Positions 39,767-48,574 of a stretch of DNA of 50,088 bases are shown piece after piece (positions within the stretch are counted from its first letter, which is position 1; the number at the start of each line of letters is the position of its first letter). The translations under genes and the position numbers were made by a program. This DNA is from JBBDWZ01 sp050732575 (GTDB lineage: Bacteria; Gemmatimonadota; Gemmatimonadetes; Longimicrobiales; RSA9): the NCBI GenBank assembly GCA_050732575.1, contig JBOHRF010000006.1:1-50088 (forward strand). The letters run 5' to 3'. Below the pieces are notes generated by a model, which had not been told where the DNA came from, ran no database searches, and saw only the letters and a list, made by a program, of their open reading frames with translations.

Positions 39767-41816
39767 AGGCGCGGGCGTACTCGCGCAGCCGCCGGAGACT
39801 GGGGCTTTGAACAACCAGTCCGCATCCGATGCGCCCGGCGAAGTTGCGTTCCGCCTTCCGCCCACTGTCTCCGACGGTAAATACGACCTGCGTACGCGAC
39901 TTGGTTCCGGCCTGCGGGCAGCGTTGCGTGCGCGCGCGTCTCCCCGCACGCTGGTCGTGTTTCTATTCGTGATCCTGACCCTCACATCGTTGAGCATTGT
40001 GCCGTACCTGGCCATGCGTCGCACCGAGCTGCTGCGCCACCAGGTCGAGACCGTGAGCGAGCCCGCGCGCACGCTGACAACGCGTCTGCAGCTCGCGCTT
40101 TCCGTGCATCTGGCGGCCACACGCGGCTTTTTGCTAACGGGTGAGATGGAGCACCTGATCCGGGCGCGCACCGCTCTGGAAGCGGCACGCTCGATCGTGG
40201 AGCGGCTGCAGCCGCTGGCGCGCGAGATCAGTCCATCCGTAATCCATCGCCTCGATCGCGTCAGCCTACTGGTGGGCCGCTGGTACGGCGACATGCGTGG
40301 ACTGGTGCCGGGCGCAGTGAGCCGGGCCGAGTTCATGCGCCAGATGCCGGCGCAGCAGCTGCGTTTCGAAGAGCTGCTCGCCGCCACATCAGCGTTGCAG
40401 CGTGAAATCAACCGCTTCAGTCTGATCTATCGCACGGACATCACGGCGTCACAGCGACGGGGCCTCAGCATTGCTGTGGCCCTCTTCCTCATCTCACTGC
40501 TGGCCATGACGGCGGTAGGCTGGATCTTCTGGCGTCAGCGCATGCTCATTGCCCAGATCGATTGGGCGCGCACGGATGCACAGCGGCGGGCCGGTGAGGA
40601 TCATGCCCTGCGCACCGCGGCCGCAGCTGTGGCCGCGCCCATCACGACCGCTGAGGTCGTGCGCCAGATTGCGCGCGGCGCACTGGCGGCAACGAATGCC
40701 GAGGCCGCCTACATGGCCAAACTCGATGGACCGGGCAGCGACTTGCAGGTGATCGCCGTGGCCGGGGACGGCGCGCCCGCCCTGGCCAGCACACTGCCGT
40801 ATCCGAATTCAGTCGCAGAAAATGTGATCCATGGCCGCACTGCCACATTATTCAACCTGCCTCTGCCCGGCCATGACAGCCCTTACGCGGGTGCGCGCAC
40901 GCAAGGCTGCGCGGTAGTCGTACCGCTCATCGATCCGGAAGGACCGTCCGGCGTACTCGCGCTGTTGTACGATCGCAGCTACACGTCTATTGGACCCGAT
41001 GCCATGGCGCGGGCCAGCACCTTTGGTGATCTGGCCGCCGTAGCGCTGCGCAAAGCGCGCCTGTTGGAGGAGTCTGAAGAGCGTCGCCAGGAGCTGGAGC
41101 GCATGACCGAAAGCCGCGCGCTCCTGCTGCGCGGCTTTTCGCATGACTTGAAGAACCCGCTCTGGGCAGCCGACGGATTCCTGCAGCTCCTCGACCTGGG
41201 AGTGCGCGGCAACCTGTCGGACGAACAACAGGACAGCGTGCGACACGCGCGCCGCTCGTTGCAGGCCGCGTTCAAGTTGCTGCAAGACCTGATCGACCTG
41301 GCACGCGCTGGTATTGGCCGCATCGAGCTGAATCCCGCACCCCTCGATGTGAGCGACGCCATCGCCGAAGTCGTAGAGGACCATCGCGCCGGCGCAGAGG
41401 CCAAAAAGATTCGCATGGAACTGCGCGTCGATATTGACCTGCCCAACCTGCAAACGGATGGACTGCGTGTGCGGCAGATCCTGGGCAACCTGCTTTCCAA
41501 TGCCATCAAGTACACACCCGACAACGGACGAGTGAACGTGTGCGCGCAGCGCCGCGACATCGTGGATGATGGCACCCACCAGAAATGGTTGGCCGCAGAG
41601 GTCACAGACAGCGGACCCGGCATTCGGCTGGAGGACCAGGCCCTGGTCTTCCAGGAGTTCGTGCGTCTGGACAACGGGAGCGACCGCCCGGGCGCCGGCA
41701 TTGGCCTGGCCATCAGCCAACGTGTTGCACATGCGCTGGGCGGCCGCATCACACTGCAAAGTGAGTTGGGCGCAGGGTCGACGTTTACGCTATGGCTGCC
41801 CCTGGCAACGGATTAA
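39735..41816 (+). CDS. membrane sensor histidine kinase (CHASE3-like, GAF-like, HisKA, HATPase)
   Basis: A 693-residue kinase. A first helix at about 72-92 (TLVVFLFVILTLTSLSIVPY) and a second at about 246-268 (GLSIAVALFLISLLAMTAVG) flank an extracytoplasmic helical domain of CHASE3 type (TRLQLALSVHLAATRGFLLT). A GAF-like domain follows (about 300-440, ending in FGDLAAVALRKARLLEE). The phosphoacceptor helix has RGFSHDLKNPLWAADGFLQL, and the ATPase domain has ILGNLLSNAIKYTPDNGRV, EVTDSGPGIRLEDQALVFQE and GAGIGLAISQRVAHALGGRI. The GTG start at 39735 overlaps the previous gene; a later start is possible. No partner receiver is adjacent; it may feed the 33-37 kb cluster. Confidence 0.9.
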   Translation: MSSPASSAWTEGAGVLAQPPETGALNNQSASDAPGEVAFRLPPTVSDGKYDLRTRLGSGLRAALRARASPRTLVVFLFVILTLTSLSIVPYLAMRRTELLRHQVETVSEPARTLTTRLQLALSVHLAATRGFLLTGEMEHLIRARTALEAARSIVERLQPLAREISPSVIHRLDRVSLLVGRWYGDMRGLVPGAVSRAEFMRQMPAQQLRFEELLAATSALQREINRFSLIYRTDITASQRRGLSIAVALFLISLLAMTAVGWIFWRQRMLIAQIDWARTDAQRRAGEDHALRTAAAAVAAPITTAEVVRQIARGALAATNAEAAYMAKLDGPGSDLQVIAVAGDGAPALASTLPYPNSVAENVIHGRTATLFNLPLPGHDSPYAGARTQGCAVVVPLIDPEGPSGVLALLYDRSYTSIGPDAMARASTFGDLAAVALRKARLLEESEERRQELERMTESRALLLRGFSHDLKNPLWAADGFLQLLDLGVRGNLSDEQQDSVRHARRSLQAAFKLLQDLIDLARAGIGRIELNPAPLDVSDAIAEVVEDHRAGAEAKKIRMELRVDIDLPNLQTDGLRVRQILGNLLSNAIKYTPDNGRVNVCAQRRDIVDDGTHQKWLAAEVTDSGPGIRLEDQALVFQEFVRLDNGSDRPGAGIGLAISQRVAHALGGRITLQSELGAGSTFTLWLPLATD

Positions 41817-41874
41817 CGGATTAACGGAATAACGAACTCGTCCGTTAATCGGTTGCTCCGTTGATCCGTTTCCC
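41808..41874. repeat. self-complementary GGATTAAC-type repeat after the kinase gene
   Basis: Starting inside the kinase stop, CGGATTAACGGATTAACGGA (tandem GGATTAAC-like units) is followed by AATAACGAACTCG and then the opposite-sense arm TCCGTTAATCGG ... TCCGTTGATCCGTT. The inner arms match at 11 of 12 positions. It could form a transcript-ending hairpin although the T-run is weak. Confidence 0.6.
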
Positions 41875-41933
41875 TTCCGTGTGCGCGTCGGTATACTGCA
41901 GGCCAGCGTCCATCCACGGGACTCACGCACAAC

Positions 41934-43196
41934 ATGCTCCTCGAAATGGCAAGCCGCGTCCGCAGGCGGCAGGGGAAATCGCTGGCTGTGGCTGTATGCA
42001 TGGCTCTGCTAGCCATGGTGCAGCCGGTGGCAGCACAACGTCACGTGCATGTGCCGCGCAGCGGAGTCCTGCGCAACATTCCCGATTCCGTGCTGCGCGC
42101 GGGGGTGCCGATTCTGAGCACTCGCGGCGTGGATACGACGCGTGTGGCTGCCACCGGGTTCCAGCTGAACCAGGGTACGTTTGCGGCGCTGCTCACAGGT
42201 GAGCGACTCAAGACTGTGCCCGGCCCAAGACCGGGGCGTGGACCTGCGGCCAATGACGAACCGTTTTTGGCCTTGCCTATTCGACTGGTCACGCCCGATG
42301 CAACACTGACCAGTACGTGGGTGCTGCGGCCGGTGTTCAAGGTGGCCACACGTCTACGTTGGGATCAGGATTCGAGCGTTTTCCGGGGCGCCATCTTCCT
42401 GGCCGTGGAAGACAGTTTGCGTCGCAGCGAAAGCCGGCCCTTGCCAGTGCCTGTCCGATTTCAGCTACTGGCGGAAGCAGGCCGCGTGCAGCCTGAGCGC
42501 ATAGAGCTCAGCCACACGAACTTCCCACTCGAGCGCATTGACGTGGTGACGCGGAGCGTGGCCGATTCACTGCGTCTGCAGATTGTGCCCGAATTCGATC
42601 TCAGCGGCGTAGAGGTGTGGTTGCCCGTGCAACCATCCCTCATTGTGGAAACCTCGCCGCGCCGAATTCAGGGCTGGGGTGTGGGCAGCGCACTCGTGAC
42701 CGTGCGTATCATTGGAGCCAGCGGCCCCCAGCCGATCAATGTAGGCCTCACATTGTCGAATGGTGAACTGGAAAACAGCGCGCTGACTACGGGCAACACG
42801 GTTTCAAGCAGCACGAGGCTCCGCTCGAGCGGCGTGGGCGCGGTCACGGTGACCGCCTCTGCGCCCGGCTTTGCCGAAGCAACATCGAACATCCAGTTCG
42901 TGTGGCCCGTCATTTTCTTTGCGGCTGCGCTGCTGGGCGGTGTGTTTGGCGGACTGGCAGCCGCAGCACAAAACAAGAAAGGCCGGCGCAAAGCACGCTG
43001 GGGCGAGTTTACCATCAAAGGGGTGTTTGCTGGAGTGCTGGCCGCGCTGGCCTGGTACGCACTCGGTGTAAATCTGCTCAACATCAATGTTGGTATGCCG
43101 CGCTTCAATGAGCTGGCGGTCTTTGCGTTTGCCGCGCTGGCCGGGTACTTCGGCATTCCCCGGCTGGGTGGCGACAAGACGGAAAAGGCGTCGTGA
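41934..43196 (+). CDS. secreted protein of unknown function with C-terminal membrane helices
   Basis: A 420-residue protein. The signal peptide ends in MVQPVAAQR. The large exported part (about 40-320) is beta-rich (PFLALPIRLVTPDATLTSTW, RPLPVPVRFQLLAEAGRVQP, LTLSNGELENSALTTGNTVS then GAVTVTASAPGF), and its last part resembles bacterial Ig-like repeats. Two to three hydrophobic segments at the C-terminus (about 325-410: WPVIFFAAALLGGVFGGLAA, GVFAGVLAALAWYALGVNLL, FAFAALAGYFGIP) anchor it, with a basic loop between. No family is recognised. The next gene begins 53 bp later on the same strand. Confidence 0.7.
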   Translation: MLLEMASRVRRRQGKSLAVAVCMALLAMVQPVAAQRHVHVPRSGVLRNIPDSVLRAGVPILSTRGVDTTRVAATGFQLNQGTFAALLTGERLKTVPGPRPGRGPAANDEPFLALPIRLVTPDATLTSTWVLRPVFKVATRLRWDQDSSVFRGAIFLAVEDSLRRSESRPLPVPVRFQLLAEAGRVQPERIELSHTNFPLERIDVVTRSVADSLRLQIVPEFDLSGVEVWLPVQPSLIVETSPRRIQGWGVGSALVTVRIIGASGPQPINVGLTLSNGELENSALTTGNTVSSSTRLRSSGVGAVTVTASAPGFAEATSNIQFVWPVIFFAAALLGGVFGGLAAAAQNKKGRRKARWGEFTIKGVFAGVLAALAWYALGVNLLNINVGMPRFNELAVFAFAALAGYFGIPRLGGDKTEKAS

Positions 43197-43248
43197 CGCA
43201 TGGGAGTCATGCGGCACGCAGAACGCGCTACGTTGGGCGCGGTGAATC

Positions 43249-43923
43249 GTGAATGCGCCGGCGGCGCTGAGCTGGAGTGGGGGCAAAGACAGCGCCCTGG
43301 CTCTGCACGTGGCAGCTCTGCAGGGCAACGTGACCGTGCGCTCATTGCTCACAACGGTCTCACAACCGCAAGACCGCATCAGCATGCACGGCGTGCACAG
43401 TGACCTGCTGCGCGCCCAGGCCCGCACATTGGGCCTGCAGCTCACGGAAGTTCACATCGACAGCCCGTCCACCAATGAAGCTTACGAGCAGGCCTTCCTT
43501 ACGGGCATCGAACGGCTCGAGCAGGCGGGCATTAAGAACCTGATTTTTGGCGACATCTTTCTGCGCGATGTGCGCGCATACCGGGAGCGGCTGGTGGCGC
43601 GCAGTGGCATGACCTGTTCGTTCCCACTCTGGGGACAGGAGCCCGCGGCGCTGGCGCAGCAGGTATTGCGCTCAGGGTTCCGCGCGATTGTGTGTACCAT
43701 CGATCCAGCGCAAATCGACCCTAAGTTCTGTGGCCGCGAATACGACGAGCGATTCCTGGCCGATCTGCCCGGGAGCGCGGACCCCTGCGGCGAGAATGGC
43801 GAATTCCACACGTTCGTCTATGATGGGCCGAACTTCGAGACACCCGTGGCGGTGACACGCAATGGCGTGGTGGAACGAGGCGGCTTCTGGTTCTGCGATC
43901 TGCAGTTGAGCGGTGCTCGCTAA
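43249..43923 (+). CDS. Dph6-like ATP-binding protein (PP-loop, diphthine-ammonia ligase family)
   Basis: A 224-residue PP-loop ATP pyrophosphatase. The ATP-binding signature ALSWSGGKDSALAL is at residues about 6-19 and the family continues with SMHGVHSDLLRAQARTLGLQ, GIKNLIFGDIFLRDVRAYRE and FPLWGQEPAALAQQVLRSGF. The C-terminal PCGENGEFHTFVYDGP is also typical. In eukaryotes and archaea Dph6 amidates diphthine on elongation factor 2. Bacteria do not make diphthamide, so this homologue must do something else, which is not known. The start is a GTG; no strong ribosome-binding site is visible. Confidence 0.88.
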   Translation: MNAPAALSWSGGKDSALALHVAALQGNVTVRSLLTTVSQPQDRISMHGVHSDLLRAQARTLGLQLTEVHIDSPSTNEAYEQAFLTGIERLEQAGIKNLIFGDIFLRDVRAYRERLVARSGMTCSFPLWGQEPAALAQQVLRSGFRAIVCTIDPAQIDPKFCGREYDERFLADLPGSADPCGENGEFHTFVYDGPNFETPVAVTRNGVVERGGFWFCDLQLSGAR

Positions 43924-43940
43924 ACACATTCCGCACCAAA

Positions 43941-46007
43941 TCACCAGAATTGTCGTTGACTGGCGGTGCGCAATAGTGCGGTGGCATCATCGGGGAGCAG
44001 GAAACGATCCTGTTGCAACTGGCGCACTGCGGCTTCGACACGTTGCAGATACACTTCGCGCGTTGGGTAGCGCTCCTGAATGGAGGGCCTGGGATCGCGG
44101 GCGGCCTCACGCTCGTCGCGCGTGCGACGGAATACCACACTGGAGCCCATGAACCGGGTAAGCATGCCATCAGCCCCCCAGGCCGCTGCGCGTATGTTCC
44201 AACCGCTATTGGTAGCAATGGGCACACTGACATCGGGAAGATGGATGCCTGCTTTCTCGATGCCATCCGAGTCCACAGCAGGGACCAGCGTGCGGAACGC
44301 AGGCCCTACTCTGGGAGGCGCATGGTCGGCAATGCCCTGCGTGTACCACCGTGGACCGGGATCCAGACGCAAGGGTGTGTAGACCACTGCCGGTGTGCGC
44401 ACTCCCGGAATGGACGGGAATCCTTTGGCGTAGGTAGCCACGTCGACCAACGTGCCATCGGCGATGCGCGGGTAACGACTGGCGGGCGGCTCCATGCCTT
44501 TGGTAACCCATTCATCCATGGCCGCGAGCAGGGCCCGGCTGACCGGTGCTCGACTCATGCGGTTGAGCGGATTGTCGTAATGGCCGCCCGACATGACGGT
44601 GTGCGGCGCGCCGGCAATGAAGTAGATACGCACATTGGCATCGAGCGGCACATCTTTCGTGCCCTGAACGTCAGTGTGCAGCAGGGAAGCCGCACGGGCC
44701 CAGTATTCCGTGGACGTTTGCTCGAAGAAAATCCTGGGCACCCGACCGGTACGGCGCGCGCGCGCAAGTACGTCATCGCTCTTGCCGGTCATGGGATCGT
44801 GCTGGGGCACGGAATTGAACGGGAAGAAATCCGACGCGTACAGGTTTTCCTCGTGCTGGCTGCCATGGCGAGTGGTAGCGGCAAAGCGGTAGTTGAACAT
44901 GCCCTTCCCGCCACCCGGCACGTCCGCGATGATGCCGTCGAATACCCAACGGCCGCGCGTGTCATCGTTCATGCCTTCGTAAAGGAAATGGTGCAGGAAG
45001 CGGCCTGACTGGGAGGTGCCAAACGCGAACGCGTACCGGATGGCACCGGCCAACGGATTCGGGTTGCCTTCCTGGTCCACCGTTGCGTAGCGAAAGAACG
45101 AGACAGGATCGCGCACGGCGGCAAAGCCCAATCCGGTCACGCGCGGATTACGCGCGGTGAACACCAGGTCGTAAAGCCAGCCGATGCGGAAACCATCCTG
45201 CACGTAAACCTGGCTCGAGTCGGGAATGACGCGGCCATCGTCGAAGCGCGCGAACTGCCATTGGTCGCGCGGTACTTCCGTAGGCTGCGCCGCACGCGCC
45301 GGCCGCATGGTCAGAATGGCATCTCGATTGTCCAACGTGGCTGGAGGGTACGACCGGGATTCGCCCCAGTCCAAGGGCATGCTATAGAGCAGTTTGTCCG
45401 CTGACTCGCCATTGCGGAGCACCTGATTGTTGCGATAGAGCTGGTATCCGCTGCTCTCCAGTTCGGCGTAAATCCGACCTGTGATAGGCCGGCCGTTTTC
45501 CGTGGCTACCGGCACATCAATGGTCAGCCGGCCGGCGCCCGGCAGCACATCGCCACTCCAACCCGTCCACAGGATCGAATAACCGCGCTGCAGCAGAAAT
45601 CCGCTGCCGCCGCTGGTTGGGTCATTGCCGCCGGCGCCGTTCATGGTGCCCAGCGCCACCTTGTTACCGCGGTTGGGAACATCGTACAACAAGCGCCCAC
45701 TGCCGCGCGCAGGATCAACCGGCTTGATCAGGTAGAAGTCCGTGCGCACTTCGACCCGGCCTCGGCCATTGCGTGGCGCCCGTTTGATGTCCGTGATGCG
45801 CTGATTGGCCGGATGCTCCGGATCTACTTCCAGGAAGAGACTGCCAATGATCTTCTCGTAGGGGCCGACCTGGCCGAATGATTCGCCATTGCCCAATGGC
45901 TCACGCCGATCGATCTGAATGCGCCGGACCTGCGCCGTAGCCGGACTGGCCAGTGCCGACCAGAGAAGCACCGCGGTCACCACGGTACGTAAACGCGCCC
46001 GCGTCAT
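43941..46007 (-). CDS. secreted alpha/beta-hydrolase domain-containing protein
   Basis: A 688-residue exported protein. The ATG at 46007 follows GGAGG and a signal peptide ends in SPATAQV. The N-terminal part (about 27-190) is beta-rich (RRIQIDRREPLGNGESFGQV, GRLLYDVPNRGNKV). The alpha/beta-hydrolase part has RYAFAFGTSQSGRFLHHFLY, with the nucleophile elbow Ser in GTSQSG, and later FDGIIADVPGGGKG and YFIAGAPHTVMSGGHYDN, which may supply the catalytic His. This layout matches the alpha/beta-hydrolase domain family annotated in several soil bacteria; substrates are unknown, probably esters. It converges on the Dph6-like gene, with 17 bp between the two. Confidence 0.82.
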   Translation of the reverse strand: MTRARLRTVVTAVLLWSALASPATAQVRRIQIDRREPLGNGESFGQVGPYEKIIGSLFLEVDPEHPANQRITDIKRAPRNGRGRVEVRTDFYLIKPVDPARGSGRLLYDVPNRGNKVALGTMNGAGGNDPTSGGSGFLLQRGYSILWTGWSGDVLPGAGRLTIDVPVATENGRPITGRIYAELESSGYQLYRNNQVLRNGESADKLLYSMPLDWGESRSYPPATLDNRDAILTMRPARAAQPTEVPRDQWQFARFDDGRVIPDSSQVYVQDGFRIGWLYDLVFTARNPRVTGLGFAAVRDPVSFFRYATVDQEGNPNPLAGAIRYAFAFGTSQSGRFLHHFLYEGMNDDTRGRWVFDGIIADVPGGGKGMFNYRFAATTRHGSQHEENLYASDFFPFNSVPQHDPMTGKSDDVLARARRTGRVPRIFFEQTSTEYWARAASLLHTDVQGTKDVPLDANVRIYFIAGAPHTVMSGGHYDNPLNRMSRAPVSRALLAAMDEWVTKGMEPPASRYPRIADGTLVDVATYAKGFPSIPGVRTPAVVYTPLRLDPGPRWYTQGIADHAPPRVGPAFRTLVPAVDSDGIEKAGIHLPDVSVPIATNSGWNIRAAAWGADGMLTRFMGSSVVFRRTRDEREAARDPRPSIQERYPTREVYLQRVEAAVRQLQQDRFLLPDDATALLRTASQRQFW

Positions 46008-46037
46008 TGCGCCTCCAGCATGAAGGAAACGAAAAAA

Positions 46038-46138
46038 CCCGTAAGGAAAACGTAAGAAGAAACGTAAGAAAAAAAAACTCTACGCCTTTTCTTACGTTTC
46101 TTCTTACGCCTCTTCTTACGGTTTTCCTTACGGTTTTC
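46038..46138. repeat. large hairpin of CGTAAGAAGAAA-type repeats between two minus-strand genes
   Basis: A perfect 22 bp inverted repeat has arms at 46051-46072 and 46087-46108, flanked by an outer 12 bp pair CCGTAAGGAAAA (46039-46050) and TTTTCCTTACGG (46122-46133). The right side carries one extra 13-base TACG-ending unit (about 46109-46121). Arms are made of GTAAG/GAAACG units and the 14-base loop contains an A-run. It fills the 130 bp gap between a small gene (stop at 46138) and the hydrolase gene, and may act as a terminator or as a structured element. Confidence 0.75.
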
Positions 46139-46446
46139 TAAAAATCGTCGCGCTCTGTATCGCGCGTAGTGACAATGGGGAATACGCGTTTTTCGCGATC
46201 GGTGATGTCCAGCAGGCCATCGCGGATCAGCAAATCCTCAATGGCCGCAAGCGCGACCTCGCGGCGGACAGTTGCATCCTCGGGAGCGGTACGGGTCGCG
46301 TCGTCCAGGTCCAGCACGTGGCGCATGACATAGGCGCGCACGTCCTGGCGTGCCTCTTCCGTCCAGGCGCCGCCGCCAACCGGCTCGTACGCGCTGAGTA
46401 CCTCATCGATATCCGCACTCTGGACTGCATAAGGCACAGGCTTCAC
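46138..46446 (-). CDS. small hypothetical protein
   Basis: From the GTG at 46446, which follows AAAGGAG at normal spacing, this is a 102-residue soluble acidic protein. A longer start (ATG 46503) is possible but adds an Ala/Arg-rich stretch without a ribosome-binding site of similar strength. It contains VQSADIDEVLSAYEPVGGGA, ARQDVRAYVMRHVLDLDDAT and AIEDLLIRDGLLDITDREKR, probably all-helical. No family is recognised. It follows the HdeD-like gene on the same strand and ends in a large hairpin. Confidence 0.6.
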   Translation of the reverse strand: MKPVPYAVQSADIDEVLSAYEPVGGGAWTEEARQDVRAYVMRHVLDLDDATRTAPEDATVRREVALAAIEDLLIRDGLLDITDREKRVFPIVTTRDTERDDF

Positions 46447-46506
46447 TGAGTTTCTCCTTTGCTCCGCTGAAGCGCGCGCGGCTGCGTCACGGCGCGCCGC
46501 CATCTG

Positions 46507-47130
46507 TTAGGCCGCCGCGCGCGGCGCTTCGTCCGGACCCGTATCGCCCATGGTCTCAACGCGCCGCTGCATGGTTTTGGAGGTGCCGGCCTCCATCAGC
46601 TGAACGATCCCGAACACGATGGCCGAGATGCCGATCCAGAACGTGAGCACGGCCATAGTGACTGGTGGGAAAAGCAGCGCGAATGCGGCCGCGAGGATGC
46701 TGAGTACGCCCAGGACCATGTGCCAGCCCCACGGCCACTGCTGCCGTTTCTGCTGCAAAGCCGTGACAATCTCCATGATGCCATTGAAGAAGAACCACCA
46801 TGCTGCCAAGACCATCAGGAAAGCGAGGGATAGCGTGGGGAAGCGGGTGAACGCGGCGATTCCGAAAATGAGGCTGATGATTCCGCCCACCAGCAGCAGC
46901 CACCAGTGGCGGGCTATGTGCCGCAGGTCGAGGGCATAGACAATGCCGACTATGCCGGTAAAAACGGCCCAGAACGCAACGAGTAGGGCCAGTATGGCCA
47001 CAGTTTGCAGCGGTCGAATCAGGGCAAAGAAGCCAAAGGCAAGGGCGAGCAGCCCGCGCAGATTCAAACCCCAGCGCGCGCGTTTGAGCGCGTGGGTAAG
47101 TTCATCAAGCCGTTCAGGCATGGCTTTCAT
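46507..47130 (-). CDS. HdeD/DUF308-like membrane protein
   Basis: A 207-residue protein with six hydrophobic segments of the HdeD pattern: LNLRGLLALAFGFFALIRPL, AILALLVAFWAVFTGIVGIV, WWLLLVGGIISLIFGIAAFT, LAFLMVLAAWWFFFNGIMEI, HMVLGVLSILAAAFALLFPP and MAVLTFWIGISAIVFGIVQL. The ATG at 47130 is chosen over a TTG at 47151; a third candidate is the ATG at 47121. The C-terminus is a short polar tail. It is longer than its relative at 38760 and only distantly similar. Role unknown beyond the family link to stress and acid resistance. Confidence 0.86.
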   Translation of the reverse strand: MKAMPERLDELTHALKRARWGLNLRGLLALAFGFFALIRPLQTVAILALLVAFWAVFTGIVGIVYALDLRHIARHWWLLLVGGIISLIFGIAAFTRFPTLSLAFLMVLAAWWFFFNGIMEIVTALQQKRQQWPWGWHMVLGVLSILAAAFALLFPPVTMAVLTFWIGISAIVFGIVQLMEAGTSKTMQRRVETMGDTGPDEAPRAAA

Positions 47131-47293
47131 CTCACTGTTGTGGTACAACAAACATCCTGGGCGTCAGGACCCATCAACCGAGTATCACGGCGCGAGCGCA
47201 CGATTCCGATTGGACCTTGGGACAGGTTGAGGCAATGCGATCGATCGTGGGCTGCCCGTCACAGCTCGAGTTGGCGCTGAGGGCACGACGCGT

Positions 47294-47779
47294 TCAGGCA
47301 AAAGGTCCGGCCCGACCCATCATGCTGAGAATGGCGAGCACACCGATGAGCAGGAGGAGCAGCGCGGCGCCCAGGGTCACGGAGAATGGAAAACGGTCGT
47401 GCGGGATGATGTGCTCATCCACCAGATGCGTGTGATCGCGGCGCAGTTCGACCATGAAGCGGATGTGCCCGACAATACCGAAGAAGAGCATCAACACACC
47501 CAGCAGGACCAGGGCAAAGCCGAAATTGCGGGCGGCTTCCGGGCGCAGCGAAGCGTTGACTGACTCGCGCAAGAACCGAAAAAACTGATAGATGGTGAAG
47601 CCGAACCCGAGCAGGGAAAGCGCTGTGCGGATGATGGACATGAGCGTGCGGTCAGCACTCATGCGCGTGCGCTGAAAAGACAGCCGCGTCCTGCGCGAAG
47701 ACAGGAATACCGAAGGATCGTCCGGCATGAACTTGGGGATCGGACCCCAGTCCTTGTCTCTGGCCGGCTGTGCGCTCAC
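47294..47779 (-). CDS. DUF202 family membrane protein
   Basis: A 161-residue protein with three hydrophobic helices. A GTG start at 47779 follows GGAGG. The N-terminal half holds the DUF202 signature LSFQRTRMSADRTLMSIIRT followed by LSLLGFGFTIYQFFRFL. Further helices are FGFALVLLGVLMLFFGIVGH and VTLGAALLLLLIGVLAILSM. YidH-like members of the family are of unknown function. It stands alone, 195 bp from the divergent sigma-factor gene. Confidence 0.85.
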   Translation of the reverse strand: MSAQPARDKDWGPIPKFMPDDPSVFLSSRRTRLSFQRTRMSADRTLMSIIRTALSLLGFGFTIYQFFRFLRESVNASLRPEAARNFGFALVLLGVLMLFFGIVGHIRFMVELRRDHTHLVDEHIIPHDRFPFSVTLGAALLLLLIGVLAILSMMGRAGPFA

Positions 47780-47974
47780 TGCGGTGACCTCCGCGTTCCC
47801 AACAAGACAGATGGACTGGCCAACAATGCGCGGCTGCGCAGCACTGGTCAGTAAGACCTTGGTTGGAGCAGCGGGTCAGCCAGGACTGGCGAGTGGCGAG
47901 GCGGGCCACATATTCGTCCATGTAGTCTGGCCGCGCACACTGCTGCGGCTGCCGCCTCTGACAAACCCAGTGTT

Positions 47975-48574
47975 ATGCCTGTTTCCCCATCGGAATCGAC
48001 CGGTGAAGTGACCCGACTGTTGGCGGCGGTGCGCGCGGGCGATGCCAGTGCGCTGGATCGCATGATGCCGCTGGTCTATGAAGAGTTGCGCATGCTGGCC
48101 CGGCGCCAGATGCGCCGTGAATACGGCGCGCGCACGCTGCACGCCACCGCACTGGTCCACGAGGCCTACATCAAGCTGGTGGGCTCGGCCAACCTGGATG
48201 CCAACAACCGCGCGCATTTCCTGGCCATCATGGCGCGCGCGATGCGCCAGGTATTGATCGATGCCGCACGGAAACGCAACGCACAGAAACGGGGTGCCGG
48301 CGCCCGTCACGCCACACTCTGGGACGGCGAACACGCCGTGGAACTGCAATTGGATGAGTTGCTGGCACTGGATGCGGCGCTCCAGGGACTGGATGAGAGG
48401 CAGCGCCAGATCGTCGAGTATCGATTCTTTGCAGGTTTGGAAGAACAGGAAATCGCGGCCGTGCTCAACGTTTCCGATCGGACCGTGCGCCGCGAATGGG
48501 TCAAGGCTCGCGCCTGGCTGTATCGACACCTGTATCCGAGTCCCAGGTCGACCGAACCTGCGGAGCCGGCATGA
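47975..48574 (+). CDS. ECF-type RNA polymerase sigma factor, TIGR02999-like
   Basis: A 199-residue sigma factor. Region 2 has EVTRLLAAVRAGDASALDRM, LVYEELRMLARRQMRREYG, TALVHEAYIKLVG and FLAIMARAMRQVLIDAARKR. Region 4 has LDERQRQIVEYRFFAGLEEQ and EIAAVLNVSDRTVRREWVKA. This is the ECF subgroup often called TIGR02999, typical of Gemmatimonadota, Acidobacteriota and Planctomycetota. The gene overlaps the next one (ATGA), a Ser/Thr kinase. In this subgroup no anti-sigma factor is usual and the linked kinase is thought to control the sigma factor. Confidence 0.93.
   Translation: MPVSPSESTGEVTRLLAAVRAGDASALDRMMPLVYEELRMLARRQMRREYGARTLHATALVHEAYIKLVGSANLDANNRAHFLAIMARAMRQVLIDAARKRNAQKRGAGARHATLWDGEHAVELQLDELLALDAALQGLDERQRQIVEYRFFAGLEEQEIAAVLNVSDRTVRREWVKARAWLYRHLYPSPRSTEPAEPA

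Noticed and set aside
40848..41759. 303-codon minus-strand frame opposite the CHASE3-type kinase
   Set aside because: Antisense to conserved HisKA/HATPase sequence; no independent support.
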